Assembly: GCA_035502095.1 (NCBI GenBank)
Contig: DATJUX010000028.1
Span: 62,001-126,000, forward strand
Origin: JAKANT01 sp035502095
GTDB taxonomy: Bacteria; Pseudomonadota; Gammaproteobacteria; Burkholderiales; Burkholderiaceae_F
DNA: 64,000 nt
Direction of reading: 5' to 3'
Shown: positions 26,942 through 35,460 of the stretch, piece after piece
Layout: the number at the start of each line of letters is the position of its first letter
Position numbering within the stretch: position 1 is the stretch's first letter
The notes under the pieces: generated by a model
Database searches by the model: none
What the model saw: the letters and a program-made list of their open reading frames with translations, nothing else
Told to the model about the DNA's origin: nothing
Program-made: the position numbers and the translations under genes

Positions 26942-27433
26942 ATGCGCCACATAATTTCGGTGCTGCTCGAGAACGAGCCCGGTGCGCTGTCGCGCGTGGT
27001 TGGCCTGTTTTCCGCGCGCGGCTACAACATCGAAACCCTCACTGTCGCGCCGACGGAAGATCCGTCGTTGTCGCGCATGACCATCGTGTCGGTCGGCTCG
27101 GACGACGTGATCGAGCAGATCACCAAGCACCTGAACCGGCTGATCGAGGTGGTGAAGGTGGTCGATCTGACCGAAGGCGACTTCACGGAGCGCGAGCTGA
27201 TGCTGATCAAGCTGCGCGCGGTCGGCAAGGAGCGCGAAGAGATGAAGCGCATGGCGGACATCTTCCGCGGCCGCATCATCGACGTCACCGAGCGCACCTA
27301 CACCATCGAGCTGACCGGCAACGCCGAGAAGCTCGATGCGTTCATTCAGGCGGTCGACCGCGCAGCGATTCTGGAGACCGTGCGCACCGGCAGCTCCGGC
27401 ATCGGCCGCGGCGAGCGCATCCTGCGCGTCTGA
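26942..27433 (+). CDS. ilvH: acetolactate synthase small (regulatory) subunit
   Basis: The 163-residue protein begins MRHIISVLLENEPGALSRVV, an ACT domain that binds valine for feedback inhibition. The C-terminal half (ERELMLIKLRAVGKEREEM onward) is the conserved second domain. Length matches E. coli IlvH (163). It activates the large subunit encoded two bases upstream, and ilvC follows 61 bases downstream, giving an ilvB-ilvH-ilvC operon. Confidence 0.96.
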   Translation: MRHIISVLLENEPGALSRVVGLFSARGYNIETLTVAPTEDPSLSRMTIVSVGSDDVIEQITKHLNRLIEVVKVVDLTEGDFTERELMLIKLRAVGKEREEMKRMADIFRGRIIDVTERTYTIELTGNAEKLDAFIQAVDRAAILETVRTGSSGIGRGERILRV

Positions 27434-27494
27434 ACGCTCATTTCCCCCGGCGTCGCGGCGGTCGCGGCGCCCGTACCGCCACCGAGGATGGTCA

Positions 27495-28511
27495 ATGAAG
27501 ATCTACTACGACAAGGACGCGGACCTTTCGCTGATCAAGGGCAAGAAGGTCGCCATCGTGGGTTACGGCTCGCAAGGGCACGCGCACGCGCTCAACCTGA
27601 AGGACTCCGGCGTCAAGGTGACGGTCGCGTTGCGCAAGGGCGGTGCCTCCTGGAACAAGGCCACCAACGCCGGGCTCGAGGTGAAGGAGGTCGCCGATGC
27701 GGTGAAGGACGCAGACATCGTGATGATCCTGCTCCCGGACGAGAACCATCCCGAGGTGTACCAGCAATCGGTGGGCGCGAACATGAAACGCGGTGCGGCG
27801 CTCGCGTTCGCGCACGGATTCAACATCCACTACGGGCAGATCCAGCCGCGCGAGGACCTCGACGTGATCATGGTGGCGCCGAAGGCTCCGGGCCACACCG
27901 TGCGTTCGACCTACACCCAGGGCGGCGGCGTTCCTTCGTTGATCGCCGTTCATCGCAACGTCTCCGGGGCAGCGCGCGATATCGCCCTTTCCTACGCGTG
28001 CGCGATCGGCAGCGGCAAGGCCGGTGTCATCGAGACCAATTTCCGCGAGGAGACCGAAACCGACCTGTTCGGGGAACAGACCGTGCTCTGCGGCGGCTGC
28101 GTCGAACTGGTCAAGGCCGGTTTCGAGACCCTGGTCGATGCGGGCTACGCGCCCGAGATGGCGTATTTCGAGTGCCTGCACGAGCTCAAGCTGATCGTCG
28201 ACCTGATGTACGAGGGCGGGATCGGAACCATGAACTACTCGATCTCGAACAACGCGGAATACGGCGAATACGTCACGGGGCCGGAGATCATCACCGAAGA
28301 GACGCGTCGCGCGATGAAGCAGGCGCTGACGCGCATCCAGACCGGCGAGTACGCGAAGAGCTTCATTCTCGAAAACCGCGCCGGGGCCCCAACGTTGCAA
28401 GCGCGGCGGCGCCTGACCGCCGAGCACCAGATCGAGCAGGTGGGCGAGAAGCTGCGCGCGATGATGCCGTGGATCAAGGCGAACCGGCTGGTCGACCGGT
28501 CGCGCAACTGA
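27495..28511 (+). CDS. ilvC: ketol-acid reductoisomerase, class I
   Basis: The 338-residue enzyme converts acetolactate to dihydroxyisovalerate using NADPH and Mg. GYGSQGHAHALNLKDSGV near 22-40 is the nucleotide site. EETETDLFGEQ carries metal-binding acidic residues, and the C-terminal domain includes GPEIITEETRRAM. Length is exactly that of class I short-form enzymes. The ATG at 27495 gives the canonical MKIYYDKDADLSLIKGKKVA N-terminus. Confidence 0.97.
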   Translation: MKIYYDKDADLSLIKGKKVAIVGYGSQGHAHALNLKDSGVKVTVALRKGGASWNKATNAGLEVKEVADAVKDADIVMILLPDENHPEVYQQSVGANMKRGAALAFAHGFNIHYGQIQPREDLDVIMVAPKAPGHTVRSTYTQGGGVPSLIAVHRNVSGAARDIALSYACAIGSGKAGVIETNFREETETDLFGEQTVLCGGCVELVKAGFETLVDAGYAPEMAYFECLHELKLIVDLMYEGGIGTMNYSISNNAEYGEYVTGPEIITEETRRAMKQALTRIQTGEYAKSFILENRAGAPTLQARRRLTAEHQIEQVGEKLRAMMPWIKANRLVDRSRN

Positions 28512-28591
28512 CGCCGTTCGGGCGGCCGGGTCGACGCATCGGGCGGGCGGAGTATCTCGAGAGCGCGACCGCGCGAACTCCGGAGGCCGAC

Positions 28592-29338
28592 ATGGCATCG
28601 CGAGTCCTCGCACGCTGCATCGTCTCGGCATTCATGCTCCTGCCGGCGGTTGCGGTTGCCCAAGCGCCACCGCCGGCTCCGCCGGCCGCGCGTCCTGAAG
28701 GGACGCTCGTCATCATCAGCGGTAGCGGGGAGATCGACGTCGCAAACGATGAGGCGGTCGCCAACCTCTACGTCGAGCTGCAGGACGCGGATCTGGCACG
28801 TGCCCAGTCGCTGGTCAACCAGCGCGCGGCGGAGGGCGTGGCGCAGTTGAAGCGCGGTGATCCGAAGGCGCAAATCGAGACCAGCGGCTATGCGAGCTAT
28901 CCGGTCTATGCGCGCGATGCCGCCAAGAAGGTCGTGGGCTGGCGCGTCCGGCAAAGCGTCTCGTTCCGGACCAGCGAGCTATCCACGTTGGGGCACACGC
29001 TGGCGAGCGCGCAGCAGCAACTGGCGGTGGCGGGGCTCGAGTTCCGCCTTTCCCGCGCCGCGCGCGAAAGGGTGGAAGCCGAACTGATCCAGCGCGCCAT
29101 CGCCAACCTCAATACGCGGATCGCCGCTGCGGCGCAGGCACTCGATGTGCCGAAGTCGAGGGTGCGCATCGAGGAACTGAACTTCGGCGGTGCGGGCAAC
29201 GAGCGCCCGCCGATCGTTCCCGTGGCGCGCGCAATGGTGCAGTCGGCCGAGGCGGGGGTCGAGCCCCAGTACGATCCCGGGCGGACGACCCAACAGCTGT
29301 CGGTCGTCGCGCGCGTGCGCTTCGCTGCGGCGAACTGA
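28592..29338 (+). CDS. SIMPL (DUF541) domain protein, exported
   Basis: The 248-residue precursor has a signal peptide ending near AVAVAQA. A SIMPL domain follows, starting GTLVIISGSGEIDVANDEAV and including WRVRQSVSFRTSELSTLGHT. These periplasmic or outer-membrane-associated proteins, like E. coli YggE, are linked to oxidative stress relief, but the biochemical role is unsettled. A GGAGG site lies about five bases upstream of the ATG. It sits 80 bases after ilvC and before psd, and is unrelated to both by function. Confidence 0.85.
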   Translation: MASRVLARCIVSAFMLLPAVAVAQAPPPAPPAARPEGTLVIISGSGEIDVANDEAVANLYVELQDADLARAQSLVNQRAAEGVAQLKRGDPKAQIETSGYASYPVYARDAAKKVVGWRVRQSVSFRTSELSTLGHTLASAQQQLAVAGLEFRLSRAARERVEAELIQRAIANLNTRIAAAAQALDVPKSRVRIEELNFGGAGNERPPIVPVARAMVQSAEAGVEPQYDPGRTTQQLSVVARVRFAAAN

Positions 29339-29351
29339 CCGCGCGCCACCC

Positions 29352-29379
29352 TTGGCGCAGCGCGCGCAACAGATACCAT
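29352..29379 (+). promoter_or_regulatory. candidate sigma-70 promoter for psd-pssA
   Basis: TTGGCG at 29352-29357 and TACCAT at 29374-29379 are separated by 16 bases, matching four of six consensus bases at each element. They lie about 37 bases upstream of the psd GTG. The match is moderate and no experimental support is visible. Confidence 0.35.
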
Positions 29380-29415
29380 ACGGGCCGTCTTGGGAAATGG
29401 GGGCGGGAACCGAGC

Positions 29416-30057
29416 GTGTCCCAATATCCACATCCACTGCTGGCCCGCGAGGGCTGGCCATTCATTTCTGCGAGCGCCGCGGCAAGCGTGGTGGTCGCGC
29501 TCCTTGCCGGCTGGTGGTCGCTGCCGCTCTGGCTGGTGACGATCTTCGTCGTCCAGTTCTTCCGTGACCCGTCGCGCCAGGTTCCGGTCCAGGCGAACGT
29601 GGTCCTGTCGCCGGCCGACGGTCGGATCGTCAAGGTCGACCAGGTGCGTGATCCGTACACGGAGCGCGACACGCTTCTGGTGAGCGTGTTCATGAACGTC
29701 TTCAACGTCCATAGCAACCGGTCGCCGGTCGATGGCACCATCGAGCGGGTCGAATACAGCGCGGGCAAGTTCATCAATGCCGACCTCGACAAGGCCTCGA
29801 CCGACAACGAACGCAATGCGCTTGTGGTGCGCCTGCAGAACGGCGAGCGCATCACGGTCGTGCAGGTGGCAGGGCTGATCGCCCGGCGCATCCTGTGCTA
29901 CGTCAAGCAAAACGATGCGCTGGTGCGCGGCCAGCGCTATGGCTTCATCCGCTTCGGCTCGCGGGTCGACGTCTACCTGCCGCTGTCGGCAAAGCCCCGC
30001 GTCGCCGTGGGCGACGTGGTGTACGCGACCACCACCGTGCTCGCCGAACTCGTGTGA
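29416..30057 (+). CDS. psd: phosphatidylserine decarboxylase (short form)
   Basis: The 213-residue proenzyme makes phosphatidylethanolamine from phosphatidylserine at the inner membrane. A hydrophobic segment lies near 20-48. SPADGRIVKVD, FMNVFNVHSNRSPVDG and the cleavage motif RFGSRVD are visible; self-cleavage at Gly181-Ser182 would create the pyruvoyl group. This is the short archaeal/betaproteobacterial-type Psd. It starts at GTG, and the pssA gene that makes its substrate follows immediately. Confidence 0.94.
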   Translation: MSQYPHPLLAREGWPFISASAAASVVVALLAGWWSLPLWLVTIFVVQFFRDPSRQVPVQANVVLSPADGRIVKVDQVRDPYTERDTLLVSVFMNVFNVHSNRSPVDGTIERVEYSAGKFINADLDKASTDNERNALVVRLQNGERITVVQVAGLIARRILCYVKQNDALVRGQRYGFIRFGSRVDVYLPLSAKPRVAVGDVVYATTTVLAELV

Positions 30058-30068
30058 GCGGTCGCACG

Positions 30069-30911
30069 ATGCGTTTCCGCCGCCGCAAGCCTCGCCCACT
30101 CGGGACCATCCCCGCCAGCGCGGGCGACGAGTTCGCGGTGGTCGTGCGCCGGCGGCGCGGCATCTATCTCCTGCCCAACCTGTTCACGCTGGCGGCGCTG
30201 TTCGCCGGGTTCTTCGCGATCGTCCAGGCGATGAACCAGCGCTTCGACTGGGCGGCGATCGCGATCTTTGCCGCCATGGTGCTGGACGGGATGGACGGGC
30301 GTGTCGCGCGCCTCACGCACACTCAGAGCGCATTCGGCGAGCAGTTCGACTCCCTGTCAGACATGACCTCGTTCGGCGTCGCGCCGGCGCTCGTGATGTA
30401 CGAGTGGATCCTCAACGATCTGGGGCGCTGGGGATGGGCCGGCGCATTCGTCTATTGCGCCGGCGCCGCACTGCGCCTGGCGCGCTTCAACGCGAACATC
30501 GGCGTGGTCGACAAGCGATTCTTCCAGGGCCTGCCGAGTCCCGCGGCCGCGGCGTTGATCGCCGGCTTCGTCTGGCTTGCGATCGACAACAAGTTCCACA
30601 TCAAGGACGTGTGGATGCCGTGGCTCGCGTTCGCGCTCACGGTCTACGCGGGCCTGACGATGGTGTCGAACGCACCGTTCTACAGCGGCAAGAGCTTTCA
30701 CATCGGCCGCAGTGTCCCCTTCTGGGTGATGATCGTCATCGTGGTCGGCGTCTTCTTCATCTCGTCCGATCCGCCGATCGTGCTGTTCTCGCTGTTCTGC
30801 GCGTACGCTGCGTCGGGGTACGTCTATTGGGCGTGGCAGTGGTGGACGGGCAGGCCGAATCCCGCCAAGCCGGTACCCGCATCGGGCGCGACGCCCGCAA
30901 AGGATGGCTAG
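30069..30911 (+). CDS. pssA: CDP-diacylglycerol--serine O-phosphatidyltransferase
   Basis: The 280-residue integral membrane enzyme makes phosphatidylserine from CDP-diacylglycerol and serine. The CDP-alcohol phosphotransferase motif is visible as DGMDGRVARLTHTQSAFGEQFDSLSD in two parts: DGMDGRVAR, then GEQFDSLSD. About eight hydrophobic segments follow RRRGIYLLPNLFTLAALF. Start choice is between ATG at 30069 and GTG at 30054; the latter overlaps the psd stop. It pairs with psd for phosphatidylethanolamine synthesis. Confidence 0.93.
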   Translation: MRFRRRKPRPLGTIPASAGDEFAVVVRRRRGIYLLPNLFTLAALFAGFFAIVQAMNQRFDWAAIAIFAAMVLDGMDGRVARLTHTQSAFGEQFDSLSDMTSFGVAPALVMYEWILNDLGRWGWAGAFVYCAGAALRLARFNANIGVVDKRFFQGLPSPAAAALIAGFVWLAIDNKFHIKDVWMPWLAFALTVYAGLTMVSNAPFYSGKSFHIGRSVPFWVMIVIVVGVFFISSDPPIVLFSLFCAYAASGYVYWAWQWWTGRPNPAKPVPASGATPAKDG

Positions 30912-30915
30912 CGGG

Positions 30916-30944
30916 TTGTTGCTTCAGGGCTTTGCGCATATAGT
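30916..30944 (+). promoter_or_regulatory. predicted sigma-70 promoter of the leuA leader
   Basis: TTGTTG at 30916-30921 and TATAGT at 30939-30944 are spaced by exactly 17 bases; the -10 matches five of six consensus bases and the -35 three of six. Transcription should begin about seven bases after the -10, that is at 30951-30952. The A at 30952 is the first base of the leader peptide ATG, so the transcript would have no 5' untranslated region. Confidence 0.6.
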
Positions 30945-30951
30945 CCGCCTC

Positions 30952-31041
30952 ATGTCGTTGTTCGTCTCCATCTCCCGCCTCTGCGCCGCGGCCCTACCAC
31001 TGGGCCTGCTGCTTGCGCTGCTGCGCCCCGCGCGCAGCTAA
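30952..31041 (+). CDS. putative leucine leader peptide of leuA (29 aa)
   Basis: ATG at 30952 to TAA at 31039-31041 encodes 29 residues, nine of them Leu, with seven Leu in the ten codons 15-24 (LPLGLLLALL). It lies between pssA and leuA, the first committed gene of leucine synthesis, so ribosome stalling at Leu codons when charged tRNA-Leu is scarce is the expected mechanism, as for E. coli LeuL. No ribosome site precedes it; the ATG coincides with the predicted transcription start, implying leaderless translation. Its 3' end overlaps a hairpin and one copy of a repeated 11-base element. Alternative: a hydrophobic micropeptide without regulatory role. Confidence 0.68.
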   Translation: MSLFVSISRLCAAALPLGLLLALLRPARS

Positions 31042-31107
31042 CTCATCCCTACAACCCGGCAGTACCGATCGCCCGCCCCGCGCGAGCAGGGCGGGGTCCA
31101 CTTGGAG
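31020..31107 (+). promoter_or_regulatory. leuA: candidate leuA attenuator: alternative RNA hairpins
   Basis: Hairpin 1 pairs GCTGCG (31020-31025) with CGCAGC (31033-31038) over the last codons of the leader peptide. Hairpin 2 pairs CCCGCCC (31072-31078) with GGGCGGG (31089-31095) just before the leuA ribosome site GGAG (31104-31107). CGCCCCGCGCG occurs at 31024-31034 and again at 31074-31084, so GCGGGG (31091-31096) can pair with either copy. This allows mutually exclusive folds. There is no U tract after hairpin 2, so control by a classical terminator is not evident; effects on ribosome access or Rho are alternatives. Confidence 0.5.
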
Positions 31108-31113
31108 CGTCCC

Positions 31114-32661
31114 ATGACCGACCGTTTGACCATCTTCGATACGACCTTGCGTGACGGCGAACAAAGCCCCGGCGCCTCGATGACGCGCGAGGAAAAACTG
31201 CGCATCGCCAAGCAGCTCGAGCGCCTGAAGGTCGACGTGATCGAGGCGGGCTTCGCGGCCTCGTCCAACGGCGACTTCGAAGCCGTACGCGCTGTCGCGC
31301 ACACGATCCGCGACTCGGTCGTGTGTTCGCTGGCCCGTGCGAACGACAAGGACATCGCGCGGGCGGCTGAAGCGCTGCAGGGCGCGCACGCCAAGCGTAT
31401 TCACACCTTCATCGCGACGTCGCCGCTCCACATGGAGAAGAAGCTGCGCATGACGCCCGACCAGGTGTTCGAGCAGGCCCGCCTCTCGGTGCGCTTCGCG
31501 CGCAAGTTCACGGACAACGTCGAGTTCTCGCCCGAAGACGGCAGCCGTTCGGATCTGGACTTCCTGTGCCGGGTGCTCGAGTCGGTGATCAAAGAGGGCG
31601 CCACGACGATCAACATCCCCGATACGGTCGGCTACGCGGTGCCAGAGCAATTCGGCGAACTGATCCGGACGCTGCGCGAGCGCATCCCGAACTCCGACCG
31701 GGCCGTCTGGTCGGTCCATTGCCACAACGACCTGGGCATGGCGGTCGCAAATTCGCTCGCCGGCGTCCTGAACGGCGCGCGCCAGATCGAATGCACGATC
31801 AACGGGCTGGGCGAGCGTGCCGGCAATACCTCGCTCGAGGAGGTCGTGATGGCCGCCAAGACGCGGCGCGACTTCTTCGGCCTCGAACTCGGCATCGACA
31901 CGACCCAGATCGTCGCATGCTCGAAGCTGGTGTCGAACATCACCGGTTTCCCGGTGCAGCCGAACAAGGCCGTGGTCGGTGCCAACGCCTTTGCGCACGC
32001 GTCCGGGATCCACCAGGACGGCGTGCTCAAGGCGCGCCAGACCTACGAGATCATGCGTGCCGAGGACGTCGGCTGGACCGCCAACAAGATCGTGCTCGGC
32101 AAGCTGTCCGGTCGCAACGCGTTCAAGCAGCGCGTGCAGGAACTCGCCATCCCGATCGAAAGCGAGACCGAGTTGAACGCAGCGTTCGCCAAGTTCAAGG
32201 AGCTTGCGGACCGCAAGGCCGATATCTACGACGAGGACATCCAGGCGCTCTTCTCCGACGAGGCCGTCACGGCCCACGAAGAGCACTTCAAGCTGGTCTC
32301 CCTCGCGCAGCGTTCGGAGACAGGCGCGCGGCCGCACGCGCGGGTCGTCATGAAGGTCGGCGGAACGGAGTTGACGTCGGAATCCGACGGCAACGGGCCG
32401 GTCGATGCATCGCTCAAGGCGATCGAACGCGAGGTGCAGAGCGGTTCCGAACTGCTCCTGTATTCGGTCAACGCGATCACGACCGGCACCGAATCGCAAG
32501 GCGAAGTCACGGTGCGACTCGGACGCGCCGGACGCATCGTCAACGGAGTCGGGGCCGATCCGGACATCGTCGCCGCATCCGCCAAGGCGTATCTGAACGC
32601 GCTCAACAAGCTCTACACGACCGCGGAGCGACTCAATCCTCAGACCTCGATGACGCCCTAG
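31114..32661 (+). CDS. leuA: 2-isopropylmalate synthase
   Basis: The 515-residue enzyme condenses acetyl-CoA with 2-oxoisovalerate, the first committed step to leucine. The catalytic TIM barrel begins with FDTTLRDGEQSPG and contains the metal ligands of HCHNDLGMA and the HASGIHQDG segment. The C-terminal allosteric LeuA dimer domain (about 390-515) binds leucine. Length fits the bacterial 510-520 residue group. A GGAG site is seven bases upstream of the ATG. The leader peptide described just upstream suggests transcription- or translation-level control by leucine supply in addition to feedback inhibition. Confidence 0.96.
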   Translation: MTDRLTIFDTTLRDGEQSPGASMTREEKLRIAKQLERLKVDVIEAGFAASSNGDFEAVRAVAHTIRDSVVCSLARANDKDIARAAEALQGAHAKRIHTFIATSPLHMEKKLRMTPDQVFEQARLSVRFARKFTDNVEFSPEDGSRSDLDFLCRVLESVIKEGATTINIPDTVGYAVPEQFGELIRTLRERIPNSDRAVWSVHCHNDLGMAVANSLAGVLNGARQIECTINGLGERAGNTSLEEVVMAAKTRRDFFGLELGIDTTQIVACSKLVSNITGFPVQPNKAVVGANAFAHASGIHQDGVLKARQTYEIMRAEDVGWTANKIVLGKLSGRNAFKQRVQELAIPIESETELNAAFAKFKELADRKADIYDEDIQALFSDEAVTAHEEHFKLVSLAQRSETGARPHARVVMKVGGTELTSESDGNGPVDASLKAIEREVQSGSELLLYSVNAITTGTESQGEVTVRLGRAGRIVNGVGADPDIVAASAKAYLNALNKLYTTAERLNPQTSMTP

Positions 32662-32673
32662 GCACAGCGCACG

Positions 32674-32708
32674 GCTGCCCGGGCCGGTCCGCCACCTTCC
32701 CGGGCGGC
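32674..32708 (+). terminator. possible transcription terminator after leuA
   Basis: GCTGCCCGGG (32674-32683) pairs with CCCGGGCGGC (32699-32708), ten pairs with one G-U, 12 bases after the leuA stop. No T run follows, so it may be a Rho-assisted or mRNA-stabilising hairpin instead. Confidence 0.35.
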
Positions 32709-32728
32709 GGGCGGTCTCCTATCTCCTA

Positions 32729-32734
32729 TATACT
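32729..32734 (+). promoter_or_regulatory. candidate -10 element for rpsO
   Basis: TATACT, within TATATACT, lies 59 bases upstream of the rpsO start, in the short gap after leuA. No good -35 hexamer is present 16-18 bases upstream, so the call rests on the -10 and on the position alone. Confidence 0.35.
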
Positions 32735-32793
32735 GCGCCCCCTCACGCCACGGCCTTCCTTCCGTGCGCGCGCGTAGCGAGTGAAAGGGAAAA

Positions 32794-33063
32794 ATGGCAG
32801 TCGCAGACATCAAGAAGGGCGACATCGTCGCCAAGTATCAGCGCACCAAGACCGATACGGGCTCACCGGAGGTGCAGGTCGCGCTCCTTACCGCCCGCAT
32901 CAACGAACTGACCGAGCATTTCAAGGCGCACGTCAAGGACCACCATTCGCGACGCGGCCTTTTGAAGATGGTCAGCCGCCGGCGCAAATTGCTTGACTAC
33001 CTCAAGGGCAGGAACCCCGAGGCGTACAAAGGCCTGATCGAAAGCCTCGGCCTGCGCAAGTAG
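32794..33063 (+). CDS. rpsO: 30S ribosomal protein S15
   Basis: The 89-residue protein binds 16S rRNA in the platform of the small subunit. KYQRTKTDTGSPEVQVALLT and the DHHSRRGLLKMVSRRRKLLDY block are diagnostic. Length is the universal 89. An AAAGGGA site precedes the ATG. As in most proteobacteria it is followed by pnp. Confidence 0.98.
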   Translation: MAVADIKKGDIVAKYQRTKTDTGSPEVQVALLTARINELTEHFKAHVKDHHSRRGLLKMVSRRRKLLDYLKGRNPEAYKGLIESLGLRK

Positions 33064-33092
33064 TCGTGCATCCTGAGCCAAGAAGAGCGAGC

Positions 33093-33110
33093 TGGCGCGT
33101 CGCCGCGCCA
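33093..33110 (+). promoter_or_regulatory. GC-rich hairpin between rpsO and pnp
   Basis: TGGCGCG (33093-33099) and CGCGCCA (33104-33110) form a perfect 7-bp stem with loop TCGC, 29 bases after rpsO. It lacks a T run. In enterobacteria this interval holds the rpsO attenuator and an RNase III-processed hairpin through which PNPase autoregulates, so a similar role is plausible. A second, 6-bp hairpin is at 33226-33244. Confidence 0.35.
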
Positions 33111-33298
33111 TGGCCCCGCTCACGCAGTTCGTTCGCGGTCCCGGGCCGCGTCGTCGTCCAGCCGTGACGGATCGCGCAAGCGCATCCCGAGTGGCCGACA
33201 GGGCGGCGCGCGCGCATGTGTCCCGTGCCGGCGTGTGTCCGGCATTCGGCACTCGCCTCCCGCCGCGCGACTGCGCTTCCATTTGAGAGGAATCGCCA

Positions 33299-35446
33299 GT
33301 GTTCGACAAGACAACCAAGACATTCCAGTACGGCGCACACAAGGTCACGCTCGAAACCGGCGAGATCGCGCGACAGGCGACCGGCAGCGTGCTGGTGTCG
33401 ATGGACGACACGGTCGTGCTTGCCACGGTCGTGGCACGCCACGATGCGAAGGCCGGCCAGGACTTCTTTCCGCTTACGGTGGACTACGTCGAGAAGACCT
33501 ACGCCGCCGGCCGCATTCCCGGCGGCTTCTTCAAGCGCGAAGGCCGTCCCTCCGAGAAGGAGACGCTGACCAGCCGCCTGATCGATCGCCCGATCCGGCC
33601 TCTCTTTCCGGACGGTTTCTTCAACGAAGTCCAGGTGGTTGTCCACGTCCTGTCCGTGAATCCCGAAATCGATCCGGACATTCCCGCCATGATCGGTGCC
33701 TCGGCGGCGTTGTCGGTGTCGGGCATTCCGTTCAAGGGCCCGATCGGGGCAGCGCGCGTCGGTTACGTCGACGGGCAGTACGTGCTGAACCCCACCGCCG
33801 CCCAGTTGAAGACTTCCTTGCTCGACCTCGTCGTCGCCGGCACCGAGCGCGCTGTGCTGATGGTCGAATCGGAAGCGCGCCAGTTGAGCGAAGAGATCAT
33901 GCTCGGCGCGGTCGTCCATGGGCACGACCAGATGCAGGCGGCGATCAATGCGATCCACGAACTCGTGCGCGATGCCGGCAAGCCGGTCTGGCAGTGGCAG
34001 GCGCCGGCGCGGAACGAGGCGCTGATCGCCCGCATCATCCAGATCGCGGGCACCGACCTGCGCGCTGCATACGAGATCCGCAGCAAGCAGGCGCGCACCC
34101 AGAAGCTGCGCGATGTGCATGCGCTCGTCGATGCGCGCCTGGCCGAGGACGCCGGCGCCGGTGGCAATGCGGTGCCGGACGCCAACGAGGTCGGCGCGAT
34201 TTTGTTCGATCTCGAGGCCAAGATCGTGCGCAACCAGATCCTCGACGGGGAGCCGCGCATCGACGGGCGCGACACGCGCACGGTGCGTCCGATCGAGATC
34301 CGCCTTGGCGTGCTGCCGCGCACGCACGGCAGCGCGCTCTTCACCCGCGGCGAAACACAGGCCCTGGTCACGGCGACGCTCGGCACGAAGCAGGACGAGC
34401 AGATCATCGACGCCCTGCAAGGCGAATATCGCGAGCGCTTCATGCTCCACTACAACATGCCTGCTTTCGCGACCGGCGAGACCGGCCGGGTCGGCGCGCC
34501 CAAGCGGCGCGAGATCGGCCACGGGCGTCTGGCCAAGCGGGCGCTGGTCGCGATGCTGCCGACCATGGAGGAGTTCCAGTACTCGATGCGTGTCGTCTCC
34601 GAGATCACGGAGTCGAACGGCTCGTCCTCGATGGCTTCCGTATGCGGCGGCTGCCTGGCCCTGATGGACGCAGGTGTGCCGGTGAAAGCGCACGTGGCGG
34701 GCGTCGCCATGGGCCTCATCAAGGAAGGCAACAAGTTCGCGGTGCTGACGGACATCCTCGGCGACGAGGATCACCTTGGCGACATGGACTTCAAAGTGGC
34801 CGGCACGGTCGAGGGCGTCACTGCGCTCCAGATGGATATCAAGATCGAAGGCATCACCAAGGAGATCATGTGGGCCGCGCTGCTGCAGGCGCGCGAGGGC
34901 CGCATGCACATCCTGCAGAAGATGCAGGAGGCGATGGCCGGCAGCCGCGGCGAGTTGTCCGCGTTTGCGCCCCGCCTGCTCAAGATGAAGATCAACCCGG
35001 AGAAGATCCGCGACGTGATCGGCAAGGGCGGCGCGGTGATCCGCGCATTGACGGAGGAGACCGGGACGCAGATCGACATCGAGGACGACGGCACCGTCAT
35101 CATCGCATCGGTCGACCTCGACCGCGGACGCGAGGCCGAGCGGCGCATCCGCGAACTGACGGCGGAAGTCGAGGTCGGCAAGGTCTACGACGGCGTGGTG
35201 TTGCGCCTGCTGGACTTCGGCGCGATCGTGCAGGTGCTGCCGGGCCGCGACGGTCTGTTGCATATTTCCCAGATCGCGAACGAGCGCGTCAACGCGGTGT
35301 CCGACTATCTGAAGGAAGGTCAGGCGGTCAAGGTCAAGGTGATCGAAGCGGACGAGAAAGGACGCGTTCGTCTGTCGATGAAGGCGGCGTCGGAGGGTGC
35401 CGCCGCACCTGCGTCCCAGGCGGCGCCGCAAGCGCAGCCGGGTTGA
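33299..35446 (+). CDS. pnp: polyribonucleotide nucleotidyltransferase (PNPase)
   Basis: The 715-residue exoribonuclease degrades mRNA 3' to 5' by phosphorolysis in a trimer. Order: RNase PH domain 1 (about 10-145), helical linker, RNase PH domain 2 (about 325-545, including MEEFQYSMRVVSEITESNGS), KH domain (about 555-615, IRDVIGKGGAVIRAL with the GxxG loop) and S1 domain (about 620-695). The GTG at 33299 has a GAGAGG site about ten bases upstream. It lies 235 bases after rpsO. Confidence 0.97.
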   Translation: MFDKTTKTFQYGAHKVTLETGEIARQATGSVLVSMDDTVVLATVVARHDAKAGQDFFPLTVDYVEKTYAAGRIPGGFFKREGRPSEKETLTSRLIDRPIRPLFPDGFFNEVQVVVHVLSVNPEIDPDIPAMIGASAALSVSGIPFKGPIGAARVGYVDGQYVLNPTAAQLKTSLLDLVVAGTERAVLMVESEARQLSEEIMLGAVVHGHDQMQAAINAIHELVRDAGKPVWQWQAPARNEALIARIIQIAGTDLRAAYEIRSKQARTQKLRDVHALVDARLAEDAGAGGNAVPDANEVGAILFDLEAKIVRNQILDGEPRIDGRDTRTVRPIEIRLGVLPRTHGSALFTRGETQALVTATLGTKQDEQIIDALQGEYRERFMLHYNMPAFATGETGRVGAPKRREIGHGRLAKRALVAMLPTMEEFQYSMRVVSEITESNGSSSMASVCGGCLALMDAGVPVKAHVAGVAMGLIKEGNKFAVLTDILGDEDHLGDMDFKVAGTVEGVTALQMDIKIEGITKEIMWAALLQAREGRMHILQKMQEAMAGSRGELSAFAPRLLKMKINPEKIRDVIGKGGAVIRALTEETGTQIDIEDDGTVIIASVDLDRGREAERRIRELTAEVEVGKVYDGVVLRLLDFGAIVQVLPGRDGLLHISQIANERVNAVSDYLKEGQAVKVKVIEADEKGRVRLSMKAASEGAAAPASQAAPQAQPG

Positions 35447-35460
35447 TGCCTGCATCCGGC

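Noticed and set aside
33002..35455. Minus-strand frame of about 800 codons opposite rpsO-pnp
   Set aside because: Shadow of pnp; no family resemblance.
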